A stretch of 64,000 nt of DNA, from positions 1 to 64,000 of the forward strand of contig NZ_CAIJDP010000087.1 of assembly GCF_903819435.1 (NCBI RefSeq), given 5' to 3'. This document shows positions 26,105 to 35,240 of the stretch, one piece after another (position 1 is the first letter of the stretch; each line of letters starts with the position of its first letter). Origin of the DNA: Flavobacterium salmonis (GTDB lineage Bacteria; Bacteroidota; Bacteroidia; Flavobacteriales; Flavobacteriaceae). Both the position numbers and the translations under genes were made by a program. The notes beneath the pieces are model-generated. The model was not told the DNA's origin and made no database searches. It saw nothing but the letters and a program-made list of their open reading frames with translations.

Positions 26105-27502
26105 ATGCAATTAAGCAACGAAGAAGAAGATTATAACCTATCCCTATCCAAATTTGAGTCGATGTTAAAAACAAACAAAGTACTCTTTTTTGATTCTGAA
26201 GAATTCGAAGAAATTATTCTTCATTATTTAGATATAGGTAAGGCTAATTTAGCAAAAAAGGCCTTAAAACTTGCATTAGACCAACATCCAAAATCTACAG
26301 GCTTAAAATTAGTACAAGTAGAAATGCTGGTTTACGACGATAAACTGGACATCGCCGAGAAACTTTTAAATGAGTTATATGCAATCGAACCTAACAACGA
26401 GGAAATTTACATCCAGAAAGCCAATATTTGTTCCAAAAGAGATCAGCACGAAAAAGCAGTAGAATTACTTAAAATTGCCCTGCAATACACAGACGATTTT
26501 GCTGATGTTTACAACTTAATCGGAATGGAATATCTTTTTATGGATAATCTCGAGATGGCAAAAGAAAGCTTCATCAAATGTCTTGAAGAAGATTTAGAAG
26601 ATCAGTCTGCCTTATACAATGTGGTGTATTGTTTTGAGTTTTTAGATCAAAATCAGGAAGCCATTCTATATCTTAATGATTACATTAATAAAAACCCATA
26701 TAGCGAAATTGCCTGGCATCAGCTAGGGCGCTTACATTATGGCGTAAAAGAATATGAAAATGCCATTCGCGCTTTTGACTATGCAACTCTAATCGATGAA
26801 GAATTTCTGGGAGCATTCATGGAAAAAGCAAAAGCTTACGAACGCCTCAAAAAATATACTGAAGCAATTGAAAGCTATAACCGTACCATTGAATTAGATG
26901 ATGCAACTTCATATGCTTTATTGCGAATTGGTAAATGTTATGAAAAAATAGGAAATACTGTTTTAGCTCTAAAATATTACAACCAAACGGTTCATGAAGA
27001 CCCCCTTCTTGACAAAGGATGGATTGCTATTACTGATTTTTACGTTCGCCAGAAAAACTTTCAGAAAGCTTTATTTTTTGTCAATAAAGCATTAGCAATA
27101 GACAATCAAAATCGTTTGTATTGGAAACGCTATGCTACTATAAACAAACAAATGAACTTTTTTGAAGAAGCCGAATTTGGTTATAGAAAAGCAGTAGAAT
27201 TTGGAGATTATGCATTAGAGACTTGGTTATACTGGGTAGATATTCTTCAATTTTTAGGAGAATTTGACAGTGCAATACAAACATTATTGCAGGCTTCCGA
27301 ATATTTTCCGGAAGAAAACGAAATTGAATACCGTTTAGCAGGATTGTATTTTATGATTCAGGACAATACAAAAGCTAAATTTCATTTAAGTAATGGCTTG
27401 CGTTTAAACTTTGATAATTATATTTTAATTGAAGATTTATTCCCTGTAGTCTGGACAAAAAAAATGGTAAAAAATTACATTGAAAAACATAGAAAAGAAT
27501 AA
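26105..27502 (+). CDS. Tetratricopeptide repeat protein
   Basis: The 465-residue protein is almost entirely helical TPR repeats (for example FADVYNLIGMEYLFMDNLEMAKESF; SEIAWHQLGRLHYGVKEYENAIRAF; ATSYALLRIGKCYEKIGNTVLALKYYNQ). It has no signal peptide or membrane span, so it is a cytoplasmic scaffold-like protein. The partner is unknown. Its stop codon overlaps the aroE start by one base (TAATG), so the two are translationally coupled. The coupling is conserved-looking but does not define a function. Confidence 0.85.
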   Translation: MQLSNEEEDYNLSLSKFESMLKTNKVLFFDSEEFEEIILHYLDIGKANLAKKALKLALDQHPKSTGLKLVQVEMLVYDDKLDIAEKLLNELYAIEPNNEEIYIQKANICSKRDQHEKAVELLKIALQYTDDFADVYNLIGMEYLFMDNLEMAKESFIKCLEEDLEDQSALYNVVYCFEFLDQNQEAILYLNDYINKNPYSEIAWHQLGRLHYGVKEYENAIRAFDYATLIDEEFLGAFMEKAKAYERLKKYTEAIESYNRTIELDDATSYALLRIGKCYEKIGNTVLALKYYNQTVHEDPLLDKGWIAITDFYVRQKNFQKALFFVNKALAIDNQNRLYWKRYATINKQMNFFEEAEFGYRKAVEFGDYALETWLYWVDILQFLGEFDSAIQTLLQASEYFPEENEIEYRLAGLYFMIQDNTKAKFHLSNGLRLNFDNYILIEDLFPVVWTKKMVKNYIEKHRKE

Positions 27503-28251
27503 TGATTGATATTTTAAGAAGACGTTTTGGCTTATTAGGCCGCAATATTAGTTACTCCTTTTCAAAAGGATATTTTACAGAAAAATTTAGTGATGAAGTT
27601 TTTACAGGTAACACTTACGAAAATTTCGACATTTCTGAAATCAGTCATTTTACTGGATTAATTAAAAATAATCCAGATCTGAAAGGCCTAAACGTTACCA
27701 TTCCATACAAAGAGCAAGTCATTCCTTTTCTGGACAAACTTTCAAAAAAAGCAACCTTAATTGGTGCTGTAAATACAATAAAATTTAACAAAAACGGAAA
27801 ATTAAAAGGATTTAACACCGATTATTACGGTTTTAAAAAATCCTTAAAGCCATTATTAGAACCGCATCATAAAAAAGCCCTTATTTTAGGAACTGGAGGA
27901 GCATCAAAAGGAGTTGCTTTTGCTCTTGATGAACTCGGCATTCCCTATACTTTTGTTTCAAGAGAGGCTAAAGAAAATATTATTGATTATAATTTAATTA
28001 ATGCCACAACTTTTGACAATTTTCAAATCATAATAAACTGCACTCCAGTTGGAACAAGTCCAAACATTGAGGCCTCTCCTGACCTTCCCTATGAGTTTTT
28101 TACAGACAAGCATATCGCTTATGATTTAATTTACAATCCTGCCGAAACTCAATTCTTAAAGAATGCTAAAGAAAGAGGAGCCATAATAAAAAATGGTCTT
28201 GATATGCTTATTTTTCAGGCGGAAAAAGCATGGAAAATCTGGAACAAATAA
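27502..28251 (+). CDS. aroE: Shikimate dehydrogenase
   Basis: This 249-residue enzyme has the substrate-binding SxS near the start (LGRNISYSFSKGYF), the catalytic lysine block NVTIPYKEQVI, FNTDYYGF, and the NADP-binding glycine motif GTGGASKGVAFAL. It reduces 3-dehydroshikimate to shikimate in aromatic amino acid synthesis. It is slightly shorter than E. coli AroE (272), as usual in Bacteroidota. It overlaps the TPR gene by one base and ends before a terminator. Confidence 0.94.
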   Translation: MIDILRRRFGLLGRNISYSFSKGYFTEKFSDEVFTGNTYENFDISEISHFTGLIKNNPDLKGLNVTIPYKEQVIPFLDKLSKKATLIGAVNTIKFNKNGKLKGFNTDYYGFKKSLKPLLEPHHKKALILGTGGASKGVAFALDELGIPYTFVSREAKENIIDYNLINATTFDNFQIIINCTPVGTSPNIEASPDLPYEFFTDKHIAYDLIYNPAETQFLKNAKERGAIIKNGLDMLIFQAEKAWKIWNK

Positions 28252-28270
28252 TTCTAAAAAAAATAATTTG

Positions 28271-28298
28271 AGGCTGTATTTAAAATGCAGCCTTTTTT
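28271..28298 (+). terminator. Terminator of the TPR-aroE operon
   Basis: AGGCTGTAT (28271-28279) pairs with ATGCAGCCT (28285-28293, one T-G pair) and runs into six T residues. Confidence 0.85.
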
Positions 28299-28429
28299 AT
28301 TGTTATTTAATTTGTAAAACCAATCTGCAAAGCACGGTGAAAAAATTAATTTTACACCCATAAATTGCATCTTAAAACACAAATAAGCAGTATTTTTAAT
28401 CCAAAAAATACATAAACAAATGATTTATT

Positions 28430-28459
28430 TTGTATTTAGAAACACCTTTACTATCTTTC
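28430..28459 (+). promoter_or_regulatory. Promoter of the DUF349 gene
   Basis: TTG at 28430-28432 is followed 19 nt later by TATCTTTC at 28452-28459, one base off TAnnTTTG. The ATG at 28495 is 35 nt downstream. Confidence 0.6.
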
Positions 28460-28494
28460 GCAATGTTTAAAATATAAACCTTATACATTTAAAA

Positions 28495-30486
28495 ATGTTA
28501 GAAGAAAAGAATGATAACCTGCATGAAGCAGATGGAAAATCAGGAATCGGCCTAAACGATTCTTCACCCGATGATGCAATTGAAACATCAATTTCTGAAA
28601 CAACAACAGAAAATGAAACTTCACTTCCTGAAAGTGAAGTAGAAAATATTGAAGCCGAAGAAGCAGATCATCAGGAAGCATTAGATGCAATAACAAATTC
28701 CAATGCTGAAGAAAGCGAAGACGAAACACTAAAAGAACGTCATGCTATTCCTATGCAGGATTACGATACCTTTTCGTTAGATGCACTTGTCGATGAATTA
28801 AAAAGGCTTGTAAATACAGACAAAGTAATGTCTGTAAAAGACCATATTGAAGAAATTAAAAAATCATTTTCACTCCAATTTAATCATCTTATTGAAGAGA
28901 AAAGAGAAGAGTTCAATGCTTCAAACCAGGATCCTAATGAAGAATTTCAATATCATTCTCCACTTAAGTCTAAATTTGATGAATATTATAGCATCTTTAG
29001 GGAAAAAAGAAATGCTCATTTTAAACATCTGCAAACTAACTTAAAATTAAATTTAGAAAATCGGCTTACTATAGTTGAAGAACTAAAAGAGCTTATAAAT
29101 CCACAAGAAAATATCAAAGATACTCTTAAACATTTTAATGAATTAAGAGAAAGATGGAAAAATGCCGGAGCAATTCCTAAAGATAAATACAATCACGTAT
29201 GGAATAATTACCACTTTCATGTTGAGAATTTTTATGATTATTTACATTTAGATCGTGAAGCAAGAGATTTAGATTTCAAATACAATTTAGAACAAAAACA
29301 AAAAATAATTGCTCGTGTTGAAGAATTGGCAAATGAAACCGACATCAGCAAAGCATTTAGAGAGCTACAGGATTTACATAGAATCTGGAAAGAAGATATT
29401 GGTCCCGTATCCAAAGAACATCGTGACACAATCTGGAATAAATTTAGTGAGTTAACTAAAAAAATTCATGATAAAAGAGAACTGTTATTTGAAAGTCAAA
29501 GAGCCAATGAACAGCAAAATCTCGAAATTAAAAAAGAAATTATTGCTACAATCGAAGTTTTAGCCACTGAAAAAGTAGGCTCTCATTCACAATGGCTCGT
29601 ACAAATACAAAAAGTTGAAGCACTTAGGAATGAATTTTTTGCTGCCGGAAAAGTACCTGCCGAAGTAAACGAACAGACCTGGGCTGCATTTAAAACCGCT
29701 GTTAGAAACTTTAATTCTTTCAAAAACTCATTTTATAAAGACATAAAAAAAGACCAGAACGATAATTTAAACAAAAAAATGGCTCTTGTTGCAAAAGCTA
29801 AAGAATTACAAGAAAGTACTGACTTTAGTGCAACTACACCAATTATGAAACAAATCCAAGAAGAGTGGAAACAAATTGGTCACGTTCCTAAAAAATATTC
29901 TGATAAAATCTGGAAAGAATTCAAAGATGCCTGCAACCATTATTTTGATAAATTAAAAGAACACAAATCTGAAGAGAATAGTGATGAAGTAGCAGCTTTT
30001 GACAATAAAAAAGCCTACTTAGATACGCTAAGAGAGTTTCAGCTAATCGGAGACCACAAAACTGATTTAGATGCCATTAAAGCACATATTGAAACATGGA
30101 AAGGTTTTGGTAAAGTTCCTTTTTCCAGACGCCATATTGAGGGTAAGTTTAATAAAATCTTAGATGCACTTTTTGAAAAATTAAGTCTAAGTAAAAAAGA
30201 CACTGAAATGATGCGTTTTTCTAACAGAATTGATTCTTTATCCGAGAGTAACGATACACGCAAATTAGATAATGAAAAGATTTTCATTATGAGGAAAATA
30301 GAAGAAGTTCAAAATGAAATTTTTCAATTAGAGAACAACATTCAATTCTTCACCAATACAAAAAATGCAAAAAAAGAAAACTCTATAGTTCTTGAAGTTC
30401 GTAAAAACATTGCTATTCACAAAGAAAGTCTGGAAGTATGGAAAGATAAACTGAAACAATTGCGCAATCTAAATCAACAACAATAA
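28495..30486 (+). CDS. DUF349 domain-containing protein
   Basis: The 663-residue protein starts with a strongly acidic low-complexity region (about 1-85, rich in E, D, S and T). It continues with several DUF349 units of about 70-75 residues marked by W at regular positions (LRERWKNAGAIPKDKYNHVWNNYHFH; LHRIWKEDIGPVSKEHRDTIWNKF; IQEEWKQIGHVPKKYSDKIWKEFKD). The rest is charged coiled coil. The family is widespread in Bacteroidota, cytoplasmic and without assigned function. There is no signal peptide. It stands alone between its promoter and terminator. Confidence 0.88.
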   Translation: MLEEKNDNLHEADGKSGIGLNDSSPDDAIETSISETTTENETSLPESEVENIEAEEADHQEALDAITNSNAEESEDETLKERHAIPMQDYDTFSLDALVDELKRLVNTDKVMSVKDHIEEIKKSFSLQFNHLIEEKREEFNASNQDPNEEFQYHSPLKSKFDEYYSIFREKRNAHFKHLQTNLKLNLENRLTIVEELKELINPQENIKDTLKHFNELRERWKNAGAIPKDKYNHVWNNYHFHVENFYDYLHLDREARDLDFKYNLEQKQKIIARVEELANETDISKAFRELQDLHRIWKEDIGPVSKEHRDTIWNKFSELTKKIHDKRELLFESQRANEQQNLEIKKEIIATIEVLATEKVGSHSQWLVQIQKVEALRNEFFAAGKVPAEVNEQTWAAFKTAVRNFNSFKNSFYKDIKKDQNDNLNKKMALVAKAKELQESTDFSATTPIMKQIQEEWKQIGHVPKKYSDKIWKEFKDACNHYFDKLKEHKSEENSDEVAAFDNKKAYLDTLREFQLIGDHKTDLDAIKAHIETWKGFGKVPFSRRHIEGKFNKILDALFEKLSLSKKDTEMMRFSNRIDSLSESNDTRKLDNEKIFIMRKIEEVQNEIFQLENNIQFFTNTKNAKKENSIVLEVRKNIAIHKESLEVWKDKLKQLRNLNQQQ

Positions 30487-30506
30487 GATATTAGATTTAA
30501 AATTTT

Positions 30507-30545
30507 AAAGGGTGAATGGAAAATTCCATTACACCCTTTTTTTTA
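30507..30545 (+). terminator. Terminator of the DUF349 gene
   Basis: AAAGGGTG and CACCCTTT form the base of a long stem, interrupted by one bulged A. The inner arms AATGGAA/TTCCATT complete it, and T residues follow. Confidence 0.85.
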
Positions 30546-30666
30546 TTTTTCAATAACAAATTCATAAGGCAAAACTGTAAAAAATTGATTACATTTGATT
30601 GACACATGATCGATTGATAATCAAACTAATAAAAAATTAAATTACTAACTATAATAAGAACGGAAA

Positions 30667-31083
30667 ATGAAATTCACAAGAAAAGCTAATGCCAACTGGA
30701 AAGGAACCGGTATGGAAGGAACCGGAACCATCAGTACACAAAGTACAACTTTGAATAATGCACAATTATCTTTTAAAACAAGATTTGCTGATGGCGTAGG
30801 AACCAATCCCGAAGAACTTATTGCAGCTGCCCATTCAGGTTGTTTTACAATGCAATTAAGCTTCTTATTAAACGAAGGTGGATTTGTTGCTGACGATTTA
30901 TCAACAGAAGCCACAGTTACTTTTGAAGACGGTACAATTACCTTAATTCATTTAGAACTAAAGGGAAAAGTGCCTTCTATAACAGCAGAAAAATTTGCAG
31001 AAATTGCAACTAAAGCAAAAGAAATTTGCCCAATTTCAAAATTATTAAAAACTGAAATTACATTGGGTATTAATTTAATTTAA
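30667..31083 (+). CDS. OsmC family hydroperoxide reductase
   Basis: The 138-residue protein has OsmC length and both redox cysteines: Cys59 in AAHSGCFTMQLSF and Cys121 in KEICPISKLL. The opening KFTRKANANWKGTGMEGTGTIST is typical of the OsmC branch rather than Ohr. It reduces organic and inorganic peroxides in the cytoplasm. TACATTTG at 30590-30597 is a plausible -7 box. A bidirectional terminator separates it from the two-component genes. A second, more distant OsmC gene lies at 58632. Confidence 0.92.
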   Translation: MKFTRKANANWKGTGMEGTGTISTQSTTLNNAQLSFKTRFADGVGTNPEELIAAAHSGCFTMQLSFLLNEGGFVADDLSTEATVTFEDGTITLIHLELKGKVPSITAEKFAEIATKAKEICPISKLLKTEITLGINLI

Positions 31084-31118
31084 AAATTCTAAATTTAGGC
31101 TCTCTATTTTCAATCCAT

Positions 31119-31149
31119 AAAAAAGCTCCTATATACTCGGAGCTTTTTT
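31119..31149. terminator. Bidirectional terminator between osmC-type gene and response regulator
   Basis: AAAAAAGCTCC (31119-31129) pairs with GGAGCTTTTTT (31139-31149) around a 9-nt loop between convergent genes. Confidence 0.88.
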
Positions 31150-31156
31150 TATTTAT

Positions 31157-31873
31157 TTAAGATACTGCTTTACTTTTAACAACTAATCTGAAACCTTCAC
31201 CGTGAATATTTAAAATTTCCACATCCTCATCGGCTTTTAAATACTTCCTCAGTTTTGCAATGTAAACATCCATACTTCTTGAAGTAAAATAGTTATCATC
31301 TCTCCAGATTTTTGTCAACGCTAACTCTCTTGGCATTAAGTCATTTTCGTGCAAAATAAGCATTTTAAGCAATTCATTTTCTTTTGGAGATAATTTTATT
31401 GGTTCATCGTTTTCAAATGTCAAAAATCTTAATTTTGAATTTAAATGGAATTTGCCAATATTAAATTCAAACTGAACTTGTTCTGCTTTTGTATCAGATG
31501 ATTTTCTTTGAATAATGGCTTTAATTTTCATCAATAAAACTTCCGAATCAAACGGTTTATTGAGATAGTCATCCGCTCCTGCTTTATATCCTTTTAAAAC
31601 ATCCTCTTTCATTGATTTTGCTGTTAAAAAAATAATCGGCACTTCACTATTTTTTTCTCTGATTTCTTTTGCTAAAGTATAACCATCCTTGTAGGGCATC
31701 ATAACATCAAGAATGCATAAATCATAAACATCCTTCTTGAATTTTTCGAAACCTTCCATACCATTTTTTGCAAGAGTAACTTCAAAGTCATTCAGCATCA
31801 AATAATCTTTAAGAACTGCACCAAAATTAAGGTCATCTTCTACTAAAAGTATTCTTTTATTAATATTTTCCAT
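31157..31873 (-). CDS. OmpR-family response regulator (RprY-like)
   Basis: The 238-residue regulator has a receiver domain with phospho-acceptor Asp56 (CILDVMMPYKDG) and the switch lysine in LNKPF. It continues with a winged-helix DNA-binding domain (LSPKENELLKMLILHEND, RSMDVYIAKLRKYL). The histidine kinase gene ends 3 bases upstream, so they form a pair. The layout is that of the Bacteroidota RprX/RprY system, linked in other species to envelope and oxidative stress. The target genes here are unknown. Confidence 0.9.
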   Translation of the reverse strand: MENINKRILLVEDDLNFGAVLKDYLMLNDFEVTLAKNGMEGFEKFKKDVYDLCILDVMMPYKDGYTLAKEIREKNSEVPIIFLTAKSMKEDVLKGYKAGADDYLNKPFDSEVLLMKIKAIIQRKSSDTKAEQVQFEFNIGKFHLNSKLRFLTFENDEPIKLSPKENELLKMLILHENDLMPRELALTKIWRDDNYFTSRSMDVYIAKLRKYLKADEDVEILNIHGEGFRLVVKSKAVS

Positions 31874-31876
31874 ATT

Positions 31877-33463
31877 TTAATTTATTAGTGGTATTTTTAT
31901 TATGAAGGTACTACCTTTTCCCTTTTCACTCTCTACATAAACCTGACCATTATGGTCCTCTACAATTCTTTTTACATAAGCAAGTCCTAAACCATGTCCT
32001 TTTACATTATGCAAATCGCCTGTATGTTCTCTGTAAAATTTCTCAAAAACTCTTTTTTGAGCGGTTTTACTCATACCTAAACCGTTATCTTTTATTTTTA
32101 TGAGAATAACATCCTTGACATTCTCAGTAAATACTTCTATTTCCGGAACATCCGGGGAATATTTTATAGCATTTTCTAAAATATTGACCAGAACATTTGT
32201 AAAATGCACTTCATTAACCAGACAAGTTGTTCTTGCTGCATTAAAATGTTTTACAATTGTACCTTGCTTGTCTTCTAAAATTAAATTAACATGCTCAATT
32301 GCATCTTCAATAACATCATGAATTACAGTAGGCTCTTTACTTATATCCAATTCTTTTTTCTCTAATTTGGAAATTCGAAGTACGTTTTCAACCTGAGCAT
32401 GCATTCTTTTGTTTTCATCCCTAATCATCTGCAGATAACGAAATACCTTCTCTTTATCTTCTATAATTTTCGGATTTCTAATTGCATCAAGAGCTAAATT
32501 TATGGTAGCAATTGGAGTTTTAAACTCATGCGTCATATTATTTATAAAATCTGTTTTAATCTCAGATATTTGCTTTTGACGTATTAACTGATTTAGAGCA
32601 CTTGTATAAGCAATTATAATAATTAATGTAAAAATTATAGACAGTATCGTAATACTTACCAACTGTGACAATAAAAACTTCTTTTTATATGGAAAAGTAA
32701 CCAATAATTCATATTTACTATTACCTTCATTATCTGTAAAGACCGGAATATTGTAAGTAGCATCCTTATCATAGTGAAACCCTTCCGATTTTATTTTTGT
32801 AGGAAAACTATTACTATAAATTCCAAATTCTAGTTTAGTTTTTATACCATGTTCTTTAAGTTCTTTCTTCAAAAGAGATTGCAATTTCTCTTTTGTAATT
32901 CTTTCCTCTATTGGCAGTATTGAAGCATAATCCTTATATGTAATTTTTAACTGCGCTTTATTTAAAATATCTAAGCTTCCTTCTTTTTCATCTCTTAAAT
33001 CCGGAATTGTACTTTGATTTAAATCTAAATTATCAATAGTGTTATTACTATTATAAACCTCCGTTAATCTTTTGGAACTAAAACTTTTAAATCCATCAGA
33101 TCCAAATTTTTTATTAAATAGCGATCCATTAATATCGTAATTCTCAGAAGTGATACTGTTTTTATAGACAATTGTTTTATTTGTTTTTGTATTTCTTTGA
33201 ACAAATAAAATTTCCAGCAAATCTTCCTTTTGCGGAATTTTACCAGTGCTGTCTTTTATATGATTAATTTTATCTCGAAAACTATATTCTTCCTGTTGTG
33301 CAAGTTTATCTGACACATCACTAATTGCCTGGGTTACGTGATATTTAAACTGTTCGTCATTGTTTTCTAATGAAGAATTGAACCAATACACCTGAACCAG
33401 AATTATCCCAATTAAGGACAAACTCATTAGCAAAACAAGAATTCTAAAAAATAATTTATTCAT
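31877..33463 (-). CDS. Membrane sensor histidine kinase (RprX-like)
   Basis: The 528-residue protein has a first membrane helix at about 8-28, a large extracytoplasmic sensor region (about 30-265) and a second helix at about 270-292. A HisKA domain follows with His312 in NNMTHEFKTPIATINL. The HATPase domain has N box NILENAIKYSP, G1 DNGLGMS and G2 GHGLGLAYVKRIVEDH. No separate HAMP domain is obvious. It phosphorylates the regulator encoded 3 bases downstream. The sensed signal is unknown. Confidence 0.9.
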   Translation of the reverse strand: MNKLFFRILVLLMSLSLIGIILVQVYWFNSSLENNDEQFKYHVTQAISDVSDKLAQQEEYSFRDKINHIKDSTGKIPQKEDLLEILFVQRNTKTNKTIVYKNSITSENYDINGSLFNKKFGSDGFKSFSSKRLTEVYNSNNTIDNLDLNQSTIPDLRDEKEGSLDILNKAQLKITYKDYASILPIEERITKEKLQSLLKKELKEHGIKTKLEFGIYSNSFPTKIKSEGFHYDKDATYNIPVFTDNEGNSKYELLVTFPYKKKFLLSQLVSITILSIIFTLIIIIAYTSALNQLIRQKQISEIKTDFINNMTHEFKTPIATINLALDAIRNPKIIEDKEKVFRYLQMIRDENKRMHAQVENVLRISKLEKKELDISKEPTVIHDVIEDAIEHVNLILEDKQGTIVKHFNAARTTCLVNEVHFTNVLVNILENAIKYSPDVPEIEVFTENVKDVILIKIKDNGLGMSKTAQKRVFEKFYREHTGDLHNVKGHGLGLAYVKRIVEDHNGQVYVESEKGKGSTFIIKIPLIN

Positions 33464-33522
33464 CGAGACAAAATTAATATTTTAACAATATACTAAATAA
33501 TACATTAACCAAATATTAACAT

Positions 33523-34119
33523 TTAAGACTGATTTTGTTTAATATTTAAAATTTTAAGAATTTTAACAACTTCTTCTTTTGCCATTTTAAGATTATCATT
33601 AAAAATAACAAAATTACTTTTAGCAATACGTTCTTCCTCTTTCCATTGCATTTTCATCCTGCTCAAAACCTGTTCCTTACTTGTTTTATCCCGTTTTATG
33701 ACTCTTTCAATTCTTACTTCTTCAGGAGCCGTCACAGTTATAACAATGTCACAATCTTTATATCTGCCGCTTTCAAATAAAATTGCCGCCTCATAAACTA
33801 TATAGTCATAGTTTTGTTTTTTTTGTAACCATGATTCGAAATCTTTTTTAACAGCCGGGTGTATAATAGTATTTAACTGATTGAGTTTTTCACTATCATT
33901 AAAAACAATTTCTGCTAATTTCGCTCTGTTAAGAACTTCATTTTCAAATACTACACCACCAAATACCGTTTTAATTTGCTCAATTATGTATTGCGATTGC
34001 ATTATTTTTTTTGCCTCATCATCAGCAATATAAACAGGGACACCCTTTTCTTCAAAATAATTTGCAATGGTTGTTTTTCCGCTACCTATACCACCGGTCA
34101 AGCCAATAATTTTTGTCAT
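33523..34119 (-). CDS. coaE: Dephospho-CoA kinase
   Basis: This 198-residue P-loop kinase opens KIIGLTGGIGSGKTTIANYF and contains the IYEAAILFESG and ITVTAPEEVRIERVIKRD segments of CoaE. It phosphorylates the 3'-hydroxyl of dephospho-CoA, the last step of coenzyme A synthesis. The coaBC gene for an earlier step is 5 kb away on the same strand. The glycosyltransferase gene precedes it by 7 bases, so the two are likely co-transcribed. Confidence 0.94.
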   Translation of the reverse strand: MTKIIGLTGGIGSGKTTIANYFEEKGVPVYIADDEAKKIMQSQYIIEQIKTVFGGVVFENEVLNRAKLAEIVFNDSEKLNQLNTIIHPAVKKDFESWLQKKQNYDYIVYEAAILFESGRYKDCDIVITVTAPEEVRIERVIKRDKTSKEQVLSRMKMQWKEEERIAKSNFVIFNDNLKMAKEEVVKILKILNIKQNQS

Positions 34120-34126
34120 ATTATAT

Positions 34127-35119
34127 TTAAAAAAACATACGTGGAAAAGCTTCCTGTGGCTTTCTCTTCAATAAAATAATTTTTACAAAAGATTCTAAAA
34201 AACCTGTTCCATAACCATAAAATTGCTTCCAAACAGCGATTACAGAAAGATATCCAATTTTGATGCTTTTATTTTTAACACTAGCTGTAAGAAAAATTAT
34301 AACGAAATATACAAAATATATTTGTAATAAAAGGTCAAAATTAAAAATTAACAGTAAAAAAGCTAATAATAATCCTGACATGAAGAATGTAGGAAAGAAA
34401 AAAGTTAATTTATTATGTTCAGGATACCAGCTATTTAATATTGGTCTTGCTTTTCCAAATTTATTTACCTGAATAGAAAATTTCTCCCAATCAATTCTAC
34501 GTTTATGATAAACAAATGCATCAGGGAACAATCTCGTTTCAAAACCCAAGTTCCATAATCTAATAGATAAATCCGGATCTTCTCCTGGATGAATGTTTCC
34601 AAACCCTTTTGATGCCTCAAAAGCTTTTTTGGAAATTCCCATATTAAAACTTCTTGGCTGAAATTTTCCAATTTTCTCCGAACCTCCACGGATTCCGCCT
34701 GTTGTAAGAAAAGAAGTCATTGCAAAGTTTATTGCTTTTTGTATATCCGAAAAGCTATCTAAAGCTTTATCCGGACCGCCAAAACAATCAACATACGCTC
34801 TATCTAATTCTTTTCGGACTTCCGTTAAATAATTAGACGGAATTATACAATCTGAATCAAAAATGATAAAGTAATTGCCTACTGCTTTTATCATTCCGAA
34901 ATTCCTTGAATCTCCAGGCCCTGAGTTTGGTTTAAAATAATAGGATATATTTAGTTTTCCCTGATAACTCTTTACGACTTCTTTACATGGAATGGATGAC
35001 CCATCTTCAACAAGAACAATTTCAAAAGCCTCATTATAATCAGATTTTGATAAACTTTCGAGAAGTTCATCAACTTCATCCGGACGATTAAACACGGGTA
35101 TAATTAGAGAAAAAACCAT
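34127..35119 (-). CDS. Family 2 glycosyltransferase
   Basis: From the chosen start (MVFSLIIPVFNRPDEV) the protein has 330 residues. It has the GT-A fold opening, the DxD-like metal site in IIFDSDCIIP, an acidic catalytic region GEDPDLSIRLW, and two or three hydrophobic segments near the C-terminus (about 225-285) that anchor it to the membrane. An upstream in-frame ATG would add 14 residues before the beta strand, and family members normally begin close to the FSLIIP strand. The acceptor and sugar are unknown. It is followed after 7 bases by coaE. Confidence 0.87.
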   Translation of the reverse strand: MVFSLIIPVFNRPDEVDELLESLSKSDYNEAFEIVLVEDGSSIPCKEVVKSYQGKLNISYYFKPNSGPGDSRNFGMIKAVGNYFIIFDSDCIIPSNYLTEVRKELDRAYVDCFGGPDKALDSFSDIQKAINFAMTSFLTTGGIRGGSEKIGKFQPRSFNMGISKKAFEASKGFGNIHPGEDPDLSIRLWNLGFETRLFPDAFVYHKRRIDWEKFSIQVNKFGKARPILNSWYPEHNKLTFFFPTFFMSGLLLAFLLLIFNFDLLLQIYFVYFVIIFLTASVKNKSIKIGYLSVIAVWKQFYGYGTGFLESFVKIILLKRKPQEAFPRMFF

Positions 35120-35188
35120 AGTAGAATATGCAGTATTTAAGCTGTAATTTTTAAAATTCAAATTTTGTGCAAAGATATGTTAAATTCA

Positions 35189-35220
35189 CAAAAAAACCAT
35201 CAACTTTTGGTTGATGGTTT
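35189..35220 (-). terminator. Terminator of fabV
   Basis: AAACCATCAAC (35194-35204) pairs with GTTGATGGTTT (35210-35220) with a 5-nt loop. On the minus strand it follows the fabV stop and ends in T residues. Confidence 0.85.
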
Positions 35221-35240
35221 GATTTATAAATTCTTAATTT